Part shown: piece after piece, positions 5,909 through 6,545 of the stretch
How positions within the stretch are numbered: position 1 is the first letter of the stretch
Layout: every line of letters begins with the position of its first letter
Assembly: GCA_002402585.1 (NCBI GenBank)
Contig: DHGC01000057.1
Span: 1-6,545, forward strand
DNA length: 6,545 nucleotides
Direction: 5' to 3'
Origin: Erysipelotrichaceae bacterium UBA4808
GTDB taxonomy: Bacteria; Bacillota_I; Bacilli_A; Erysipelotrichales; Erysipelotrichaceae
Notes under the pieces: model-generated
What the model saw: only the letters and a program-made list of their open reading frames with translations
The model's database searches: none
What the model was told of the DNA's origin: nothing
Made by a program: the position numbers and the translations under genes

Positions 5909-6545
5909 CTTTTTCCTTACATCCATCAAGATTCTTCCATCTTTGATTTCAATGATGCGATCGGTCTTTTCCGCCACACTCTGATCATGTGTGATGATGA
6001 TGAAGGTTGTCTGATATTTCTTATTGATCATACGCATCAAATCATAGATCTGCTCGGTTGTATCCGAGTCCAAGTTACCTGTTGGTTCATCCGCCAGAAT
6101 GATGCTTGCTTGATTCATCAAAGCACGTGCGATGGCCGTACGTTGTTGCTGACCACCAGACATTTGCGTCGCTAGATTATTTTTAACTTTGCTCAAACCC
6201 ACCAGTTCAATCAGTTCTTCAGCTCGAGCCATCACTTCTTTATCAATCTTCTTGCCTAAGATGCGAACCGGCATCAAAATATTCTCCAAAGCCGTGAATT
6301 CCGGCAGGAGATAGTGAAACTGGAAAATGAATCCAAGGTTCTCATTTCTAAGTTGTGACAACGCATTCGCATTCAACGACTTGGTATTTTTACCATTGAT
6401 GATGATATCCCCATCTGTTGGTCGATCTAAAGTCCCCAAGATGTTTAACAAGGTACTCTTGCCGCTACCGGATTGGCCAATGATGGAATTGAAACTGCCA
6501 CGCTCAAAGCTGAGATCAAGTCCAAACAGAACTTGCGTCTTGATC
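5906..6545 (-). CDS. ABC transporter ATP-binding protein, LolD/MacB family (5' end beyond the window)
   Basis: This is the C-terminal 212 residues of an ABC ATPase whose start lies beyond the right edge. The open frame runs unbroken from the edge (first full codon ATC at 6544), so the TTG at 6451 is an internal Leu, not a start. Visible motifs, numbered from the first complete codon, are Walker A GQSGSGKST (23-31), Q-loop Gln75, signature MSGGQQQR (128-135), Walker B IILADEP with the catalytic Glu at 153, D-loop NLD, and switch His186 in IITHD. By comparison with the family only about 15-20 residues are missing. It belongs to the same LolD/MacB group as the ATPase at the left end but is clearly diverged from it (MSGGQ versus LSGGE). 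Its permease is not in the window and probably lies upstream, beyond the edge. Substrate unknown. Confidence 0.93.
   Translation of the reverse strand, partial: IKTQVLFGLDLSFERGSFNSIIGQSGSGKSTLLNILGTLDRPTDGDIIINGKNTKSLNANALSQLRNENLGFIFQFHYLLPEFTALENILMPVRILGKKIDKEVMARAEELIELVGLSKVKNNLATQMSGGQQQRTAIARALMNQASIILADEPTGNLDSDTTEQIYDLMRMINKKYQTTFIIITHDQSVAEKTDRIIEIKDGRILMDVRKK

Noticed and set aside
6449..6451. TTG at 6451 as the start of the right-hand ABC ATPase
   Set aside because: The frame stays open to the window edge and encodes Walker A (GQSGSGKST) immediately upstream, so the TTG is an internal Leu codon.

Overview
All six genes in this window lie on the minus strand, so transcription runs from the right edge to the left. 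The base composition (moderately low GC by eye), strong AGGAGG-type Shine-Dalgarno sites, tight gene spacing, a PTS fructose operon with a DeoR-type regulator and FtsX-type peptide/lipid ABC exporters all suggest a Bacillota (Firmicutes) chromosome. An Erysipelotrichia-like or bacilli-like host is possible, but the sequence alone does not settle the genus. No RNA gene, insertion sequence, CRISPR array or phage gene is visible.

Layout, in order of transcription. (1) 6545-5906: the 3' part of a LolD/MacB-type ABC ATPase, cut by the window edge. (2) 5905-5777: a dense regulatory region with a hairpin that may terminate the ABC gene, a TTGACA promoter, and two clusters of 10-bp direct repeats that look like operator units for the DeoR-type regulator. 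(3) 5776-2236: a four-gene fructose operon consisting of PTS EIIA, the DeoR-family regulator (FruR), 1-phosphofructokinase (FruK) and PTS EIIBC (FruA). It ends at a clear intrinsic terminator (2228-2202). (4) 2201-2134: a compact promoter with an extended -10 and, over its poor -35, an 11-bp-period direct repeat typical of OmpR-family response-regulator sites. (5) 2133-16: an FtsX-type permease and its partner ABC ATPase, translationally coupled.

How the genes work together. Phosphate passes from HPr to EIIA (His63), then to the EIIB domain of FruA (Cys9), and is placed on fructose as the EIIC domain imports it, giving fructose-1-phosphate. FruK phosphorylates this to fructose-1,6-bisphosphate for glycolysis. 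FruR probably represses the operon from the repeat clusters and is relieved by a sugar phosphate. The 700-2133 permease and 16-690 ATPase probably form a MacB-like exporter or mechanotransmission complex, possibly switched on by a two-component system encoded outside the window.

The genes belong to well-known families, and I see no convincing undescribed protein system. The most interesting material is regulatory: the double operator array and hairpin around the fru promoter, and the response-regulator-like repeat before the ABC exporter.
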